Assembly: GCA_003662485.1 (NCBI GenBank)
Contig: QMYD01000004.1
Span: forward strand, 1 to 15,983
Direction: 5' to 3'
DNA: 15,983 bases
Source: Candidatus Hecatellales archaeon
GTDB lineage: Archaea > Thermoproteota > Bathyarchaeia > Hecatellales > Hecatellaceae
Shown: positions 1-6,955 of the stretch, piece by piece
How the letters are laid out: each line of letters starts with the position of its first letter
Position numbering within the stretch: position 1 is the stretch's first letter
Program-made: the position numbers and the translations under genes
The notes under the pieces: generated by a model
What the model saw: only the letters and a program-made list of their open reading frames with translations
Databases searched by the model: none
Told to the model about the DNA's origin: nothing

Positions 1-1
1 C

Positions 2-427
2 GTGCGCATCTGCGGGACGGACATAGATGGGTCGAAAAAGTTAGCCTACGGCTTAGCCAAGATTAAGGGAGTAGGGGTAAACTTTGGGAAGGCGGTAGCC
101 TTAGCCCTAAACCTTAACCCCGACCAGAAGATTGGATACCTCTCAGATGAGGATGTGAAAAGGCTTGAGGACGCCATAGCCAACCCACAGAACTACGGGA
201 TACCAAGCTTCCTATACGATAGGAGGAAGGACCTTGAAACGGGGAAGGACCTACACCTCCACGGGGCAGACCTAGAACTCCGCCAGAAACTCGACATAGA
301 ATTCCTGAAGGCTTTAAAGTGTTGGAGGGGCATCAGGCACATGCTGGGCTTGAAGGTTAGAGGCCAGAAAACAAGGACTACGGGGAGGAAGGGTAAAACT
401 GTAGGGGTGAGTAGGAGGAGAACCTAG
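2..427 (+). CDS. rps13: 30S ribosomal protein S13 (5' partial)
   Basis: Small-subunit protein S13 (uS13) binds the head of the 30S subunit and contacts tRNA and the 50S subunit. The visible 141 residues hold the helix-two-turn-helix region (GLAKIKGVGVNFGKA) and the conserved basic C-terminus (RGQKTRTTGRKGKTVGVSRR), ending at TAG 425-427. The GTG at position 2 reads as the Val of the usual 'VRIAGTD'-like segment near the family N-terminus (here VRICGTDIDG). The true start is therefore probably a few codons before the window, and the gene is cut by the edge. It is the first visible gene of the S13-S4-S11-RpoD-L18e-L13-S9 run, which is the usual archaeal order. rps4 follows after 18 nt. Confidence 0.95.
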   Translation: MRICGTDIDGSKKLAYGLAKIKGVGVNFGKAVALALNLNPDQKIGYLSDEDVKRLEDAIANPQNYGIPSFLYDRRKDLETGKDLHLHGADLELRQKLDIEFLKALKCWRGIRHMLGLKVRGQKTRTTGRKGKTVGVSRRRT

Positions 428-445
428 CCGGGGAGGCTGAAAGGC

Positions 446-973
446 TTGGGAGACCCTAAAAAGCAGCGTAAAAAGTATGAGACGCCGAGGCATCCCTGGA
501 GGGCTGACGTGCTAGCGGACGAGCTTAAACTTCTAGGCCAATACGGGCTTAGGAATAAGCGTGAACTTTGGAGGGCTAAAGCCCTCCTAACCAAGTATAG
601 GACGATAGCTAGAAGCCTCCTCGGCATGCCAGCTGAGAGGAGGATGAAGGTTGAGAAGGAACTGCTTGAAAAACTTTACAGGATGGGTGTTGTAGGTGAA
701 AACGCCACGGTGGATGAGGTTTTAGACTTAAGGGTTGAAGACTTCCTTGAGCGTAGGCTTCAAACCCAAGTTTATAGGTTGGGCCTGGCTAAAACCATTT
801 ATCAGGCGAGGCAGCTCATCGTTCATGGCCATATAGCCATAGGGGAGGAGAAGGTTACCTCCCCAGGCTACCTCGTCAAGAGGGGGGAGGAAAGCCTCAT
901 AACCTACAGTTTGGACAGCCCCCTCCAAAAGCCTGAACATCCTCTAAGGGTTGAGGCAGCCCAGGCGGGGTGA
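446..973 (+). CDS. rps4: 30S ribosomal protein S4
   Basis: Primary 16S rRNA-binding protein (uS4) that nucleates 30S assembly. The 175-residue product has the usual archaeal size and begins MGDPKKQRKKYETPRHPW, a typical archaeal S4 N-terminus, which fixes the start at TTG 446. A strong Shine-Dalgarno sequence GGGGAGG (430-436) lies 9 nt upstream. The S4 RNA-binding domain spans about residues 102-150 (RRLQTQVYRLGLAKTIYQAR, then the 'VHGHIAIG' strand-turn). The stop TGA (971-973) lies inside GGGGTGA, which probably also serves as the ribosome binding site of the next gene. The overlapping minus-strand frames are shadows. Confidence 0.96.
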   Translation: MGDPKKQRKKYETPRHPWRADVLADELKLLGQYGLRNKRELWRAKALLTKYRTIARSLLGMPAERRMKVEKELLEKLYRMGVVGENATVDEVLDLRVEDFLERRLQTQVYRLGLAKTIYQARQLIVHGHIAIGEEKVTSPGYLVKRGEESLITYSLDSPLQKPEHPLRVEAAQAG

Positions 974-979
974 AAAACC

Positions 980-1378
980 CTGAGCGGGAAGGAAAAGGAG
1001 AAATGGGGTATAGCCCACATCTACAGTAGCTTCAACAACACGATAGTGCATATCACCGACCTTTCCGGAGCGGAAACCGTAGCCCTATGCTCTGGAGGCA
1101 TGTTTGTGAAGGCTGACAGGCTTGAGTCCTCCCCCTATGCAGCCATGCAGGCGGCTAGTAGGGCTGCCCAGATAGCCAAGGATAAGGGCATAGTAGGAGT
1201 TCACATTAAGGTTAGGGCTCCTGGAGGCCACTTCCACAAGACGCCTGGCCCTGGAGCTCAGCCCGCCATTAGGGCTCTAGCCCGCTCAGGCTTGAAGATA
1301 GGCAGAATAGAAGATGTAACACCCATACCCCATGACAGCACTAGGAGGCCTGGGGGGAGAAGGGGGAGGAGAGTCTAA
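980..1378 (+). CDS. rps11: 30S ribosomal protein S11, apparent CTG start
   Basis: Platform protein uS11, about 132 residues as called. The conserved N-terminal block KWGIAHIYSSFNNTIVHITD begins at 1001, upstream of the first ATG/GTG/TTG in the frame (GTG 1046), so starting at 1046 would delete conserved sequence. Between the in-frame stop at 971-973 and that block, the only start-like codon is CTG at 980 (CTG AGC GGG AAG, giving MSGKEKEKWG). GGGGTGA (967-973), a good match to the ribosome binding consensus, is 6 nt upstream. The C-terminus has the family signature (DVTPIPHDSTRRPGGRRGRR). Product identity is certain. The CTG start is inferred from conservation and spacing; a sequencing error is the main alternative. 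Confidence 0.93.
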   Translation: MSGKEKEKWGIAHIYSSFNNTIVHITDLSGAETVALCSGGMFVKADRLESSPYAAMQAASRAAQIAKDKGIVGVHIKVRAPGGHFHKTPGPGAQPAIRALARSGLKIGRIEDVTPIPHDSTRRPGGRRGRRV

Positions 1379-1381
1379 AAG

Positions 1382-2203
1382 GTGGAAGTTAAAATCCTAG
1401 AGCTTGACGAGAAGCACGCCCGCTTCATTCTCTCCCACTCCAACACAGCCTTCGCCAACGCTCTCAGGCGAACCATGATAAGTGAGGTTCCCTCCATGGC
1501 CATAGATGAGGTCTTCATCTACGAGAACACCTCCGTACTCAACGATGAGGTTATCGCAAGCAGGCTTGGCCTCATACCATTAAAAACAGACCTAGACGCC
1601 TACGTGCCCGCAGACGAGTGCGAATGTAAAAGCGAGCTTGGCTGCCCAAAGTGTAGGACCCTAGCCATCCTAGACGTAGAGGCAAAGGAGCGTACGACCG
1701 TTTACTCCGGAGACCTAAAGTTTGAAGATCCAGAGGTTAAACCGGTCTCGGATAAAATACCTCTCGTAAAGCTTGAGGCAGGGCAGAGGCTTAAGCTTGA
1801 AGCCTATGCAAGGCTTGGAAGGGGTAGGCAGCACGCCAAATGGCAGCCTGTCTCCGTAAGCGCCTACAAGTACATGCCAGACATTAAGGTGAACACTCGA
1901 ACCTGTGATGGCTGCGGAGCCTGCGTGGAGGCATGCCCGAAAAACGTTTTAGAGCTTACAGGGGGGAAGGTTAAGGTTGCAAGGCTCCTAGACTGCACAC
2001 TCTGCATGGAGTGCGTTAAGGCCTGCCCCCTCGAAGAGCCAGCCATAACCGTTACGGGGAGCAATGACACCTTCATCTTCCTCGTGGAGTCTACGGGATG
2101 CCTCCCAGTCTCCCGCATCATCCTCGAAGCCGCCAAAATCCTTGAGAAGAAGGTTTCAGAGTTTGAGGAGAAGATTAAGGCTTCAGGTGTGGTTGAAGCT
2201 TGA
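1382..2203 (+). CDS. rpoD: RNA polymerase subunit D with two [4Fe-4S] cluster motifs
   Basis: Archaeal RNAP subunit D (Rpb3/alpha-like), which pairs with subunit L to start RNAP assembly. The 273-residue protein starts at GTG 1382, 3 nt after the rps11 stop. The alpha-like dimerisation region is at the N-terminus (NTAFANALRRTMISEVPSMA, 21-40) and C-terminus (FIFLVESTGCLPVSRIILEA). A zinc-type cluster is at C80, C82, C88 and C91. A ferredoxin-like insert at about 170-220 holds two full CxxCxxCxxxCP motifs: C175/C178/C181/C185 and C205/C208/C211/C215. The family is known to vary in how many of these cysteines it keeps; this copy keeps all eight, so two clusters are expected. The stop overlaps the start of rpl18e (TTGA). 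Confidence 0.96.
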   Translation: MEVKILELDEKHARFILSHSNTAFANALRRTMISEVPSMAIDEVFIYENTSVLNDEVIASRLGLIPLKTDLDAYVPADECECKSELGCPKCRTLAILDVEAKERTTVYSGDLKFEDPEVKPVSDKIPLVKLEAGQRLKLEAYARLGRGRQHAKWQPVSVSAYKYMPDIKVNTRTCDGCGACVEACPKNVLELTGGKVKVARLLDCTLCMECVKACPLEEPAITVTGSNDTFIFLVESTGCLPVSRIILEAAKILEKKVSEFEEKIKASGVVEA

Positions 2204-2559
2204 AGGCGAGATACTCAAACCCGGAGAGGGCTAGGGTTGTAAGGCTTCTGAGGAAGGCAGCTAGGGAGCATAAAGCCAGAATCTGGAGGAGGATTGCTGA
2301 ACTGTTGGAGAAGCCTAGGAGGCGGAGGATTGCGGTTAACCTAAGCCGGATAAACAGGTATACGAAGCCTGGGGAAATAGCCGTGGTTCCAGGGAAAACC
2401 CTTGGAGCTGGCTTCCTAGACCACCCCGTAACCGTGGCAGCCTTCTCCTTCTCAGCCAAAGCTAAGGCGAAAATAGAGGCTGCGGGAGGCAGATGCCTAA
2501 GCCTTGAAGAACTCGCCTCAGCCAACCCGAAAGGCAGCAACATTAAAATTTTGGGGTGA
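2200..2559 (+). CDS. rpl18e: 50S ribosomal protein L18e
   Basis: Large-subunit protein eL18, found in archaea and eukaryotes and related to bacterial L15. The 119-residue basic protein starts at TTG 2200, overlapping the rpoD stop by 4 nt (TTGA), which suggests coupled translation. The family core appears as RIAVNLSRINRYTKPGE, then GKTLGAGFLDHPVTVAAFSF and an A/K-rich segment ending in LEELASANPKGSNIKILG. It ends at TGA 2557-2559, inside GGGGTGA, the likely ribosome binding site of rpl13. Confidence 0.95.
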   Translation: MKARYSNPERARVVRLLRKAAREHKARIWRRIAELLEKPRRRRIAVNLSRINRYTKPGEIAVVPGKTLGAGFLDHPVTVAAFSFSAKAKAKIEAAGGRCLSLEELASANPKGSNIKILG

Positions 2560-2563
2560 AAAC

Positions 2564-3010
2564 TTGAGCTTGAAGGATTTCACGGTGATGGATGCCAGCG
2601 GGATGATAGCTGGAAGACTTGCAAGCATCGCCGCTAAAAGGCTGCTTAGAGGGGAGAAAATCGTTATTGTTAATGCTGAAAAGGCTGTGCTCTCAGGTAA
2701 GCGTGAAAGCAGGCTGAGGGAGATTAAAAGGTTCTGGGAGGTTGTGGGTAGGGCTAACCCCAAGCGGGGCCCCAGACATTATAGAAGTCCAAGCAGCCTC
2801 CTCCGTGACATGGTTTGGGGAATGCTTCCCAGGGATAGGCCTAGAGGCCGTGAAGCCTTTAGGAGGCTGAGGGTTTACGAGGGGGTTCCTGAAAGCCTTT
2901 CAGAAGCCTCCTTTGAAAGGCCTCCCGAAGCCTCAGCGGAAAAGCTTAAGCATGGATATGTTTCCCTAGCCGAAATCTGCGTTGAACTGGGTTGGAGGGG
3001 TAAGCCCTGA
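2564..3010 (+). CDS. rpl13: 50S ribosomal protein L13
   Basis: uL13, an early-assembly 23S rRNA-binding protein. The start is placed at TTG 2564 (MSLKDFTVMDASGMIAGRLAS), because the frame further upstream has no L13-like sequence and overlaps rpl18e. GGGGTGA (2553-2559) lies 4 nt before; a second TTG at 2570 is possible. The 148-residue product has the archaeal features: DASGMIAGRLAS, VNAEKAVLSG, RGPRHYRSPS and the MLPRDRPRGREAFRRLRVYEG block. The C-terminal extension after about residue 120 is typical of archaeal L13. The end overlaps rps9 by 4 nt if that gene starts at CTG 3007. Confidence 0.94.
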   Translation: MSLKDFTVMDASGMIAGRLASIAAKRLLRGEKIVIVNAEKAVLSGKRESRLREIKRFWEVVGRANPKRGPRHYRSPSSLLRDMVWGMLPRDRPRGREAFRRLRVYEGVPESLSEASFERPPEASAEKLKHGYVSLAEICVELGWRGKP

Positions 3011-3417
3011 CGAGTAAGAAGCTTCCCATCATAACCGTCGGCAAGCGTAAGACAGCCATAGCTAGGGCGGTGCTACGCCCTGGAAGCGGAAAAATAAGAA
3101 TAAACAAGATTCCCCTGGAAATCTACCAGCCCGAATTGGCGAGGCAGAAAATCTTGGAGCCCCTCCTCCTCGCAGGAAACCTTTGGAAGCAGCTTGACAT
3201 CGACGTGAAGGTTAGGGGTGGAGGCTTCATGGGGCAGGCTGAAGCCGTGAGGATGAGCATAGCTAGAGGTCTAACCCGCTGGTTTAAAAGCAGTAGGCTT
3301 AAAAAGCTCTTCCTCTCCTACGACCGCTCTATGCTAGTAGGTGATGAGAGAAGGAAGGAGATGAAAAAGTTTGGGGGGCCTGGAGCACGCAGACGCAGGC
3401 AGAAATCCTACCGGTAA
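3007..3417 (+). CDS. rps9: 30S ribosomal protein S9, apparent CTG start
   Basis: uS9, whose C-terminal tail reaches the P-site tRNA. The C-terminus GARRRRQKSYR is the family hallmark. The conserved start region (PIITVGKRKTAIARAVLRPG) begins upstream of the first standard start in frame (GTG 3070), so the real start lies between the in-frame TAA at 3001-3003 and 3025. The options are CTG 3007 (MTSKKLPI), overlapping the rpl13 stop as CTGA, or ACG 3010. CTG is preferred: GGAGGGG (2994-3000) is 6 nt upstream, and the CTGA overlap mirrors the TTGA overlap at rpoD/rpl18e. This gives 136 residues, normal for archaeal S9. The 3' end overlaps the convergent modE by 10 bp. Confidence 0.93.
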   Translation: MTSKKLPIITVGKRKTAIARAVLRPGSGKIRINKIPLEIYQPELARQKILEPLLLAGNLWKQLDIDVKVRGGGFMGQAEAVRMSIARGLTRWFKSSRLKKLFLSYDRSMLVGDERRKEMKKFGGPGARRRRQKSYR

Positions 3418-3971
3418 GCTTCTCCCCTCTTTGCAAGCATTACGCTGGTAGCCTTAATTAGGGCTTCAACCTGGTCTCCCTCCCTGAGCTTAAGCTCCTC
3501 AACCGCCTCCCTTGTTAGGATGGCCTTAACGGTTAGAGGAGTTTCTATCTTGATTTTCACCTCGGCTAGGAGGCCCCTAACCTTCAAGCTTTCAATCCTG
3601 CCTTTAAGCCTATTCCTTACGCTTAACTCCAGGTCTTCCACCCCCCTGTAGGCTGCTTCCTCAAGAGCTCCAGCGAGCCTACCCTTAACCCTCCTGAATT
3701 CGGCTAGGAGGGTTCTCCCAGCCTCGGTGAGCCTGGCTCCACCTCCACCCTTCCTCCCACCCCGGTAGGTTTCCACCACTGCTCTTCCAAGGCTTCGCTG
3801 AATCCTCGCAATGTAGTCCCAAACATACTTGTAGGACATTCCAAGTTCCTCCGCAGCCATGCTTATGGAGCCAAGCCTATCTATTGCCTCAAGGATTTCA
3901 GCTCCCCCCTCGCCTAGGAGGTGGCTTCCCCCCCTCTCAAGCCAAACCTTAACCCTCAAACCCTCAGCCAT
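3408..3971 (-). CDS. modE: ModE-like molybdate/tungstate-responsive regulator
   Basis: The 187-residue protein has an N-terminal ModE-type winged helix (about 20-100: ILEAIDRLGSISMAAEELGM, then SYKYVWDYI and the glycine-rich wing GGRKGGGGARLTEAGRTLL). A single Mop/TOBE oxyanion-binding domain lies at about 117-183 (SVRNRLKGRIESLKV ... LREGDQVEALIKATSVMLAK). E. coli ModE has two Mop domains, so this is a shorter form that would need dimerisation or higher assembly to build full sites. In known ModE proteins, metal binding promotes operator binding and represses the transporter genes. It is last in wtpA-wtpB-wtpC-modE, 34 nt after wtpC, and a ModE-box-like dyad sits before wtpA, implying feedback control. 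The start is ATG 3971, with a G-rich stretch about 7 nt upstream. Whether it senses tungstate or molybdate cannot be read from sequence. Confidence 0.9.
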   Translation of the reverse strand: MAEGLRVKVWLERGGSHLLGEGGAEILEAIDRLGSISMAAEELGMSYKYVWDYIARIQRSLGRAVVETYRGGRKGGGGARLTEAGRTLLAEFRRVKGRLAGALEEAAYRGVEDLELSVRNRLKGRIESLKVRGLLAEVKIKIETPLTVKAILTREAVEELKLREGDQVEALIKATSVMLAKRGEAYR

Positions 3972-4005
3972 AGAGAGCCCCCAAAGAATTCTTCAAGTTC
4001 TAAGC

Positions 4006-5055
4006 TTAAAGCATGTGAACCTCTGAGGCCTTAAAGAAGAGGTAGACTTGATCACCCCTCCTCAATTCCAACTCTAACAGGGCACTCCTCGTAATGTATG
4101 ACGTAAATGTGAGGCCGGAATTGGTGGCAATGGTAACCGCGTAGACGGCTCCTCGGGGCTCTACCCCAACCACGGTTCCCCTGAAAACGTTTCGTGCACT
4201 CGTTTGAGGGTGTTGCTTGGCTAGAAGAATGGATTCAGGCCTCACCACAGCGGTTACCTCACCCCTCCGGGAGCCCGCAGCCCAAAGAGAGAGGCTGGAA
4301 ACCCTAATTTCAGTCATGTTCTCCCTTGGGGTTGCATACCCCCTAAAGACGTTTATGGACCCGGTGAACTCCGCTATGAAGGGGCTTGAGGGGCGGGTTA
4401 GTATCTGCTCCGGACGATCCACCTGGAGTATTCTTCCACGACTCATCACGGCCATACGGTCCGCCAGCGACACAGCCTCAACCAGGTCATGCGTAACATG
4501 AACCACGGTAACCCTGAAGACCCTGTTAATCCTCCTCAAGTATCCTCTGAGGTTTTCCCTAGTTTTCGAATCCAGCGCTGAGAGGGGTTCATCTAAAAGC
4601 AGGATTAAAGGATTTACGGCGAGGGCTCTGGCCAAAGCCACCCTCTGCTGTTCTCCCCCACTCAGCGTTTCCACGTTTCGCTGGAGTAGGCTGCCTATTT
4701 CCAAGTGTTCTGCAATCTCCCTTACGGTTTTCTCGATCTCCGGTTTGCTGTAACCCTTAAACTTTAAGCCGTAGGCGATATTGTCGTGTACGTTTAGGTG
4801 TGGGAAGAGGGCGTAGTTCTGTGGGACATATCCAACGTTGCGCTTCTCTGGAGGGTGGAAGGTTACATCACGCCCGTTAATGAAGATTTTCCCAGACTCC
4901 GGGTAGTAGATTCCAGCTATCAGCTGGAGGAGGAGGGTTTTACCGGCTCCCGTTGGACCCATCACAACAAAATATTCACCCCTACTACAATCCAGGCAGG
5001 CATCCTCCACGGAGAATTCACTCCACCTCCTCGACACGTGTTCAAGCCTAAGCAT
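4006..5055 (-). CDS. wtpC: Tungstate/molybdate ABC transporter ATP-binding protein
   Basis: The 349-residue ATPase energises oxyanion uptake with the adjacent permease. Visible motifs are Walker A GPTGAGKT (33-40), Q-loop Q79 (YVPQNYALFPHLNV), signature LSGGEQQR (131-138), Walker B ILLLDE (151-156), D-loop SALD and switch His189 (HVTHD). The C-terminus (about 265-349) holds a Mop/TOBE domain (SARNVFRGTVVGVEP ... LRRGDQVYLFFKASEVHML). In ModC/WtpC-type ATPases this domain can bind the transported anion and shut down transport (trans-inhibition). It starts at ATG 5055, 1 nt after the permease stop, so the two are translationally linked. The TOBE domain and neighbours support an oxyanion role over sulfate or spermidine. 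Confidence 0.93.
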   Translation of the reverse strand: MLRLEHVSRRWSEFSVEDACLDCSRGEYFVVMGPTGAGKTLLLQLIAGIYYPESGKIFINGRDVTFHPPEKRNVGYVPQNYALFPHLNVHDNIAYGLKFKGYSKPEIEKTVREIAEHLEIGSLLQRNVETLSGGEQQRVALARALAVNPLILLLDEPLSALDSKTRENLRGYLRRINRVFRVTVVHVTHDLVEAVSLADRMAVMSRGRILQVDRPEQILTRPSSPFIAEFTGSINVFRGYATPRENMTEIRVSSLSLWAAGSRRGEVTAVVRPESILLAKQHPQTSARNVFRGTVVGVEPRGAVYAVTIATNSGLTFTSYITRSALLELELRRGDQVYLFFKASEVHML

Positions 5056-5056
5056 G

Positions 5057-5833
5057 CTACCGCCTCCTCGCCAGGAAGCGAAGCACCATAAAGATGGCTA
5101 TGCTTATTGTTAGGAGGGTGCAGGCTATGGGCTGCGAGGCTGCAAGACCATAATTCATGAAGCGGTCCACGATGAGGATGGGGGCGATCTTAGGGAAATA
5201 GGCCACCACTAGGATGGCTCCAACCTCACTCATAGCCCTAGCCCAGGTCATAATAGCCCCTGAAAGGATAGGCTTAAAGGATAGGGGCAAGTAAACGCTG
5301 AAGAAAACCCTGTGGAGGGGTGCTCCAAGTGTTCTGGCCACATGCTCGTATTCCCTGTCTACTGCCTGGAAGCCATCCCTTGCAGCATTAATCAGAATCG
5401 TGGCGCTGACAAAGGTCATGGCTGCAACGATACCCCAGAAGCTATCCTCAATTACGATTCCCAGATTGTTGAGGAGACCTCCAACCGTAGACCTCGAACT
5501 ATACGCTACGAGCACTGCTATTCCAGCCACGCTGTGGGGGATAACGAGGGGTAGGTCTACCACTGCCTCCACAAATGACTTGCTGGAGAAGGTGTAGCGT
5601 GCGAGGATGAAGGCTAACGGAATGCCGAAGAGGAGGGAAATCCCCGTTGAGGTGGTAGCTGCCAGCAGGCTTAGGAGCACCGCCCTAACGGCCTCTTCAT
5701 CATAGGGGATCCCAAGCATGGACTCCACGGGAGTTGTCAAATATAGTAGCAACACCGGAACGGCGAGGAAAAGTATGAGAATGGAGCCCAGCACCGAGAA
5801 GGCGAGAGTTAAGGAGGAAGGCTTCAGCCACAT
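5057..5833 (-). CDS. wtpB: Tungstate/molybdate ABC transporter permease
   Basis: The 258-residue membrane protein has about six hydrophobic segments (roughly 10-33, 48-78, 92-112, 130-150, 190-212 and 232-253), the standard size for ModB/WtpB/CysT-type permeases. The cytoplasmic EAA loop that docks on the ATPase is at about 160-178 (REYEHVARTLGAPLHRVFF). Other family features are LPLVIPHSVAGIAV in the middle and ARAMSEVGAILVVAYFP near the end. The start ATG 5833 lies 16 nt after the wtpA stop, and the stop is 1 nt before wtpC. The ORFs on the opposite strand here are shadows. Confidence 0.92.
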   Translation of the reverse strand: MWLKPSSLTLAFSVLGSILILFLAVPVLLLYLTTPVESMLGIPYDEEAVRAVLLSLLAATTSTGISLLFGIPLAFILARYTFSSKSFVEAVVDLPLVIPHSVAGIAVLVAYSSRSTVGGLLNNLGIVIEDSFWGIVAAMTFVSATILINAARDGFQAVDREYEHVARTLGAPLHRVFFSVYLPLSFKPILSGAIMTWARAMSEVGAILVVAYFPKIAPILIVDRFMNYGLAASQPIACTLLTISIAIFMVLRFLARRR

Positions 5834-5849
5834 AGCACTCCCACCAAGC

Positions 5850-6890
5850 TCAGCCCAATTTCCTTACTAGAGGGATCAAGGCCTCGGGTAGCTCTCCGCA
5901 CCCCTCAGCCACTTTTAAGGGTGGCTGCCCTCCCCTTTCGAAGATTTCCCTGCCCTCCTCGCTTAACACCAGCTTGATGAATTCCACGGCTAGGTCCTTA
6001 TGTTCAGCCTTCCTTGGCATGGTTATCCCGTAGACTATGGGAGATGCAACTATCGTTTTCTCTCCTCGGCTTCCAGCGTTGAGCCTTATGGAAACCTGCT
6101 GGTAGAATTCTTCATGGTCTGGGTCTCCCAGATTGATGGCTGGAGGCAGCTCTATGAAGCGTAGATTATGCTGGATAGCTACACTCCTATATTCAAAGGC
6201 GTAGTCGACTACTCCTTCCTCGAGGAGGGCGAGAAGCTCAACCGACTTAGGCCTAATCTTAACTTTGCCTGTTGTCGGCGTCAGGTTTTGAGGAGCTAAA
6301 ACAACGTATCGTCCACCCTCCCTTTCAAGCCTGATGTTAGTGTTGGCTTGGATGAGCTCCTTGAAGAAGTTTGGCTCCCCATAGTATAGCTGAGCCAGAA
6401 CGATAATCATTACCGCCCTATAGCCGCATGGGTCCCTGTTAGGGTCGGAGAAGGCGAAGCAGACATCCTCCCGCCTCAATATTTCATACCAGTTTTGACT
6501 GTTCACCTCGTCGGCATACCTGCTTTTATCCGTGTAGGCGAGAACCACCTGGTTGGTGGCGAATTTAACATAGAAGCTAGCGTACTTCGGGTACATGAGG
6601 TTCTTCAAGAGAAGCCAGTCTGCTACCGCTACAACCTCAGCCCTCTTACCAAGCTCGGTCACCTTCCTCACAGCCTCTACGCTTCCGCTGGATTCAAGCT
6701 GAACCTCCACGTTTGGATGCTTCCTCTCGAAGACTTCCTTAACCTCCTCGAGGGGAACCGTCAAAGAACCCGCATGAAACACCTTAATCAAAGTTTTCTG
6801 CCCAGGCTGAACAACGGAAACCACTCCAGCTATAACGAGGATCACGACGATTACGGCTAAAACCGTTTGGAGGGTGGATTTCTTCAGCAT
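5850..6890 (-). CDS. wtpA: Tungstate/molybdate-binding protein, WtpA type
   Basis: The 346-residue extracytoplasmic binding protein captures tungstate/molybdate and delivers it to WtpBC. The N-terminus (MLKKSTLQTVLAVIVVILVI, continuing to about 27) is a single hydrophobic signal or anchor with no lipobox cysteine, so attachment as an uncleaved anchor or release by signal peptidase I are both possible. The WtpA/archaeal ModA hallmarks are FHAGSLTVP (38-46), SSGSVEAVRK (68-77), SDPNRDPCGYR (148-158) and DYAFEYRS (229-236). Asp153 and Glu233 appear to match the two carboxylates that give archaeal WtpA/ModA proteins octahedral oxyanion coordination, unlike bacterial ModA. It is first in its operon, starting at ATG 6890 just beside an operator-like dyad. 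Confidence 0.94.
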   Translation of the reverse strand: MLKKSTLQTVLAVIVVILVIAGVVSVVQPGQKTLIKVFHAGSLTVPLEEVKEVFERKHPNVEVQLESSGSVEAVRKVTELGKRAEVVAVADWLLLKNLMYPKYASFYVKFATNQVVLAYTDKSRYADEVNSQNWYEILRREDVCFAFSDPNRDPCGYRAVMIIVLAQLYYGEPNFFKELIQANTNIRLEREGGRYVVLAPQNLTPTTGKVKIRPKSVELLALLEEGVVDYAFEYRSVAIQHNLRFIELPPAINLGDPDHEEFYQQVSIRLNAGSRGEKTIVASPIVYGITMPRKAEHKDLAVEFIKLVLSEEGREIFERGGQPPLKVAEGCGELPEALIPLVRKLG

Positions 6891-6893
6891 TTT

Positions 6894-6917
6894 CGATATG
6901 TACGTTCATATATAACG
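6894..6917. promoter_or_regulatory. ModE-box-like operator upstream of wtpA
   Basis: CGATATGTA (6894-6902), a 6-bp spacer and TATATAACG (6909-6917) form an imperfect dyad; the arms match at 7 of 9 positions. Known ModE boxes have CG(C/T)TATATA and TATATAACG arms separated by about 6 bp. The right arm matches exactly and the left at 7 of 9. The site lies 3 bp upstream of the wtpA ATG and downstream of its predicted TATA box, overlapping the likely transcription start, which is a repressing position. A modE-like gene is in the same operon. Binding is inferred. Confidence 0.6.
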
Positions 6918-6927
6918 TTCTTATATG
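6902..6927. repeat. Tandem 13-bp direct repeat in wtpA promoter
   Basis: ACGTTCATATATA (6902-6914) is followed immediately by ACGTTCTTATATG (6915-6927). The two copies match at 11 of 13 positions. The repeat overlaps the right arm of the ModE-like dyad and the predicted wtpA TATA box. It could be a second regulator site or a duplication that built the operator. Confidence 0.55.
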
Positions 6928-6930
6928 TTT
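6918..6930 (-). promoter_or_regulatory. Predicted TATA box of wtpABC-modE
   Basis: On the minus strand the sequence reads AAACATATAAGAA, with an A-rich BRE-like stretch (CGAAAAA) just upstream. A start about 25 nt downstream would fall near 6898-6900, roughly 8-10 nt before the ATG at 6890. The message would have a very short leader and the start site would lie inside the ModE-like dyad. Confidence 0.5.
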
Positions 6931-6955
6931 TTCGCAGTTTGGTGCAGGACGTGAA

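Noticed and set aside
1046..1378. rps11 starting at GTG 1046
   Set aside because: It would remove about 22 conserved residues that are in frame upstream; the CTG 980 start is kept instead.
2504..2563. N-terminal extension of L13 from position 2504
   Set aside because: The extra residues overlap rpl18e and are not L13-like; TTG 2564 has a suitable ribosome binding site.
3418..6890. Mobile element carrying the wtp operon
   Set aside because: No transposase, integrase, terminal inverted repeats or target duplications are visible at either edge; codon use looks like that of its neighbours.
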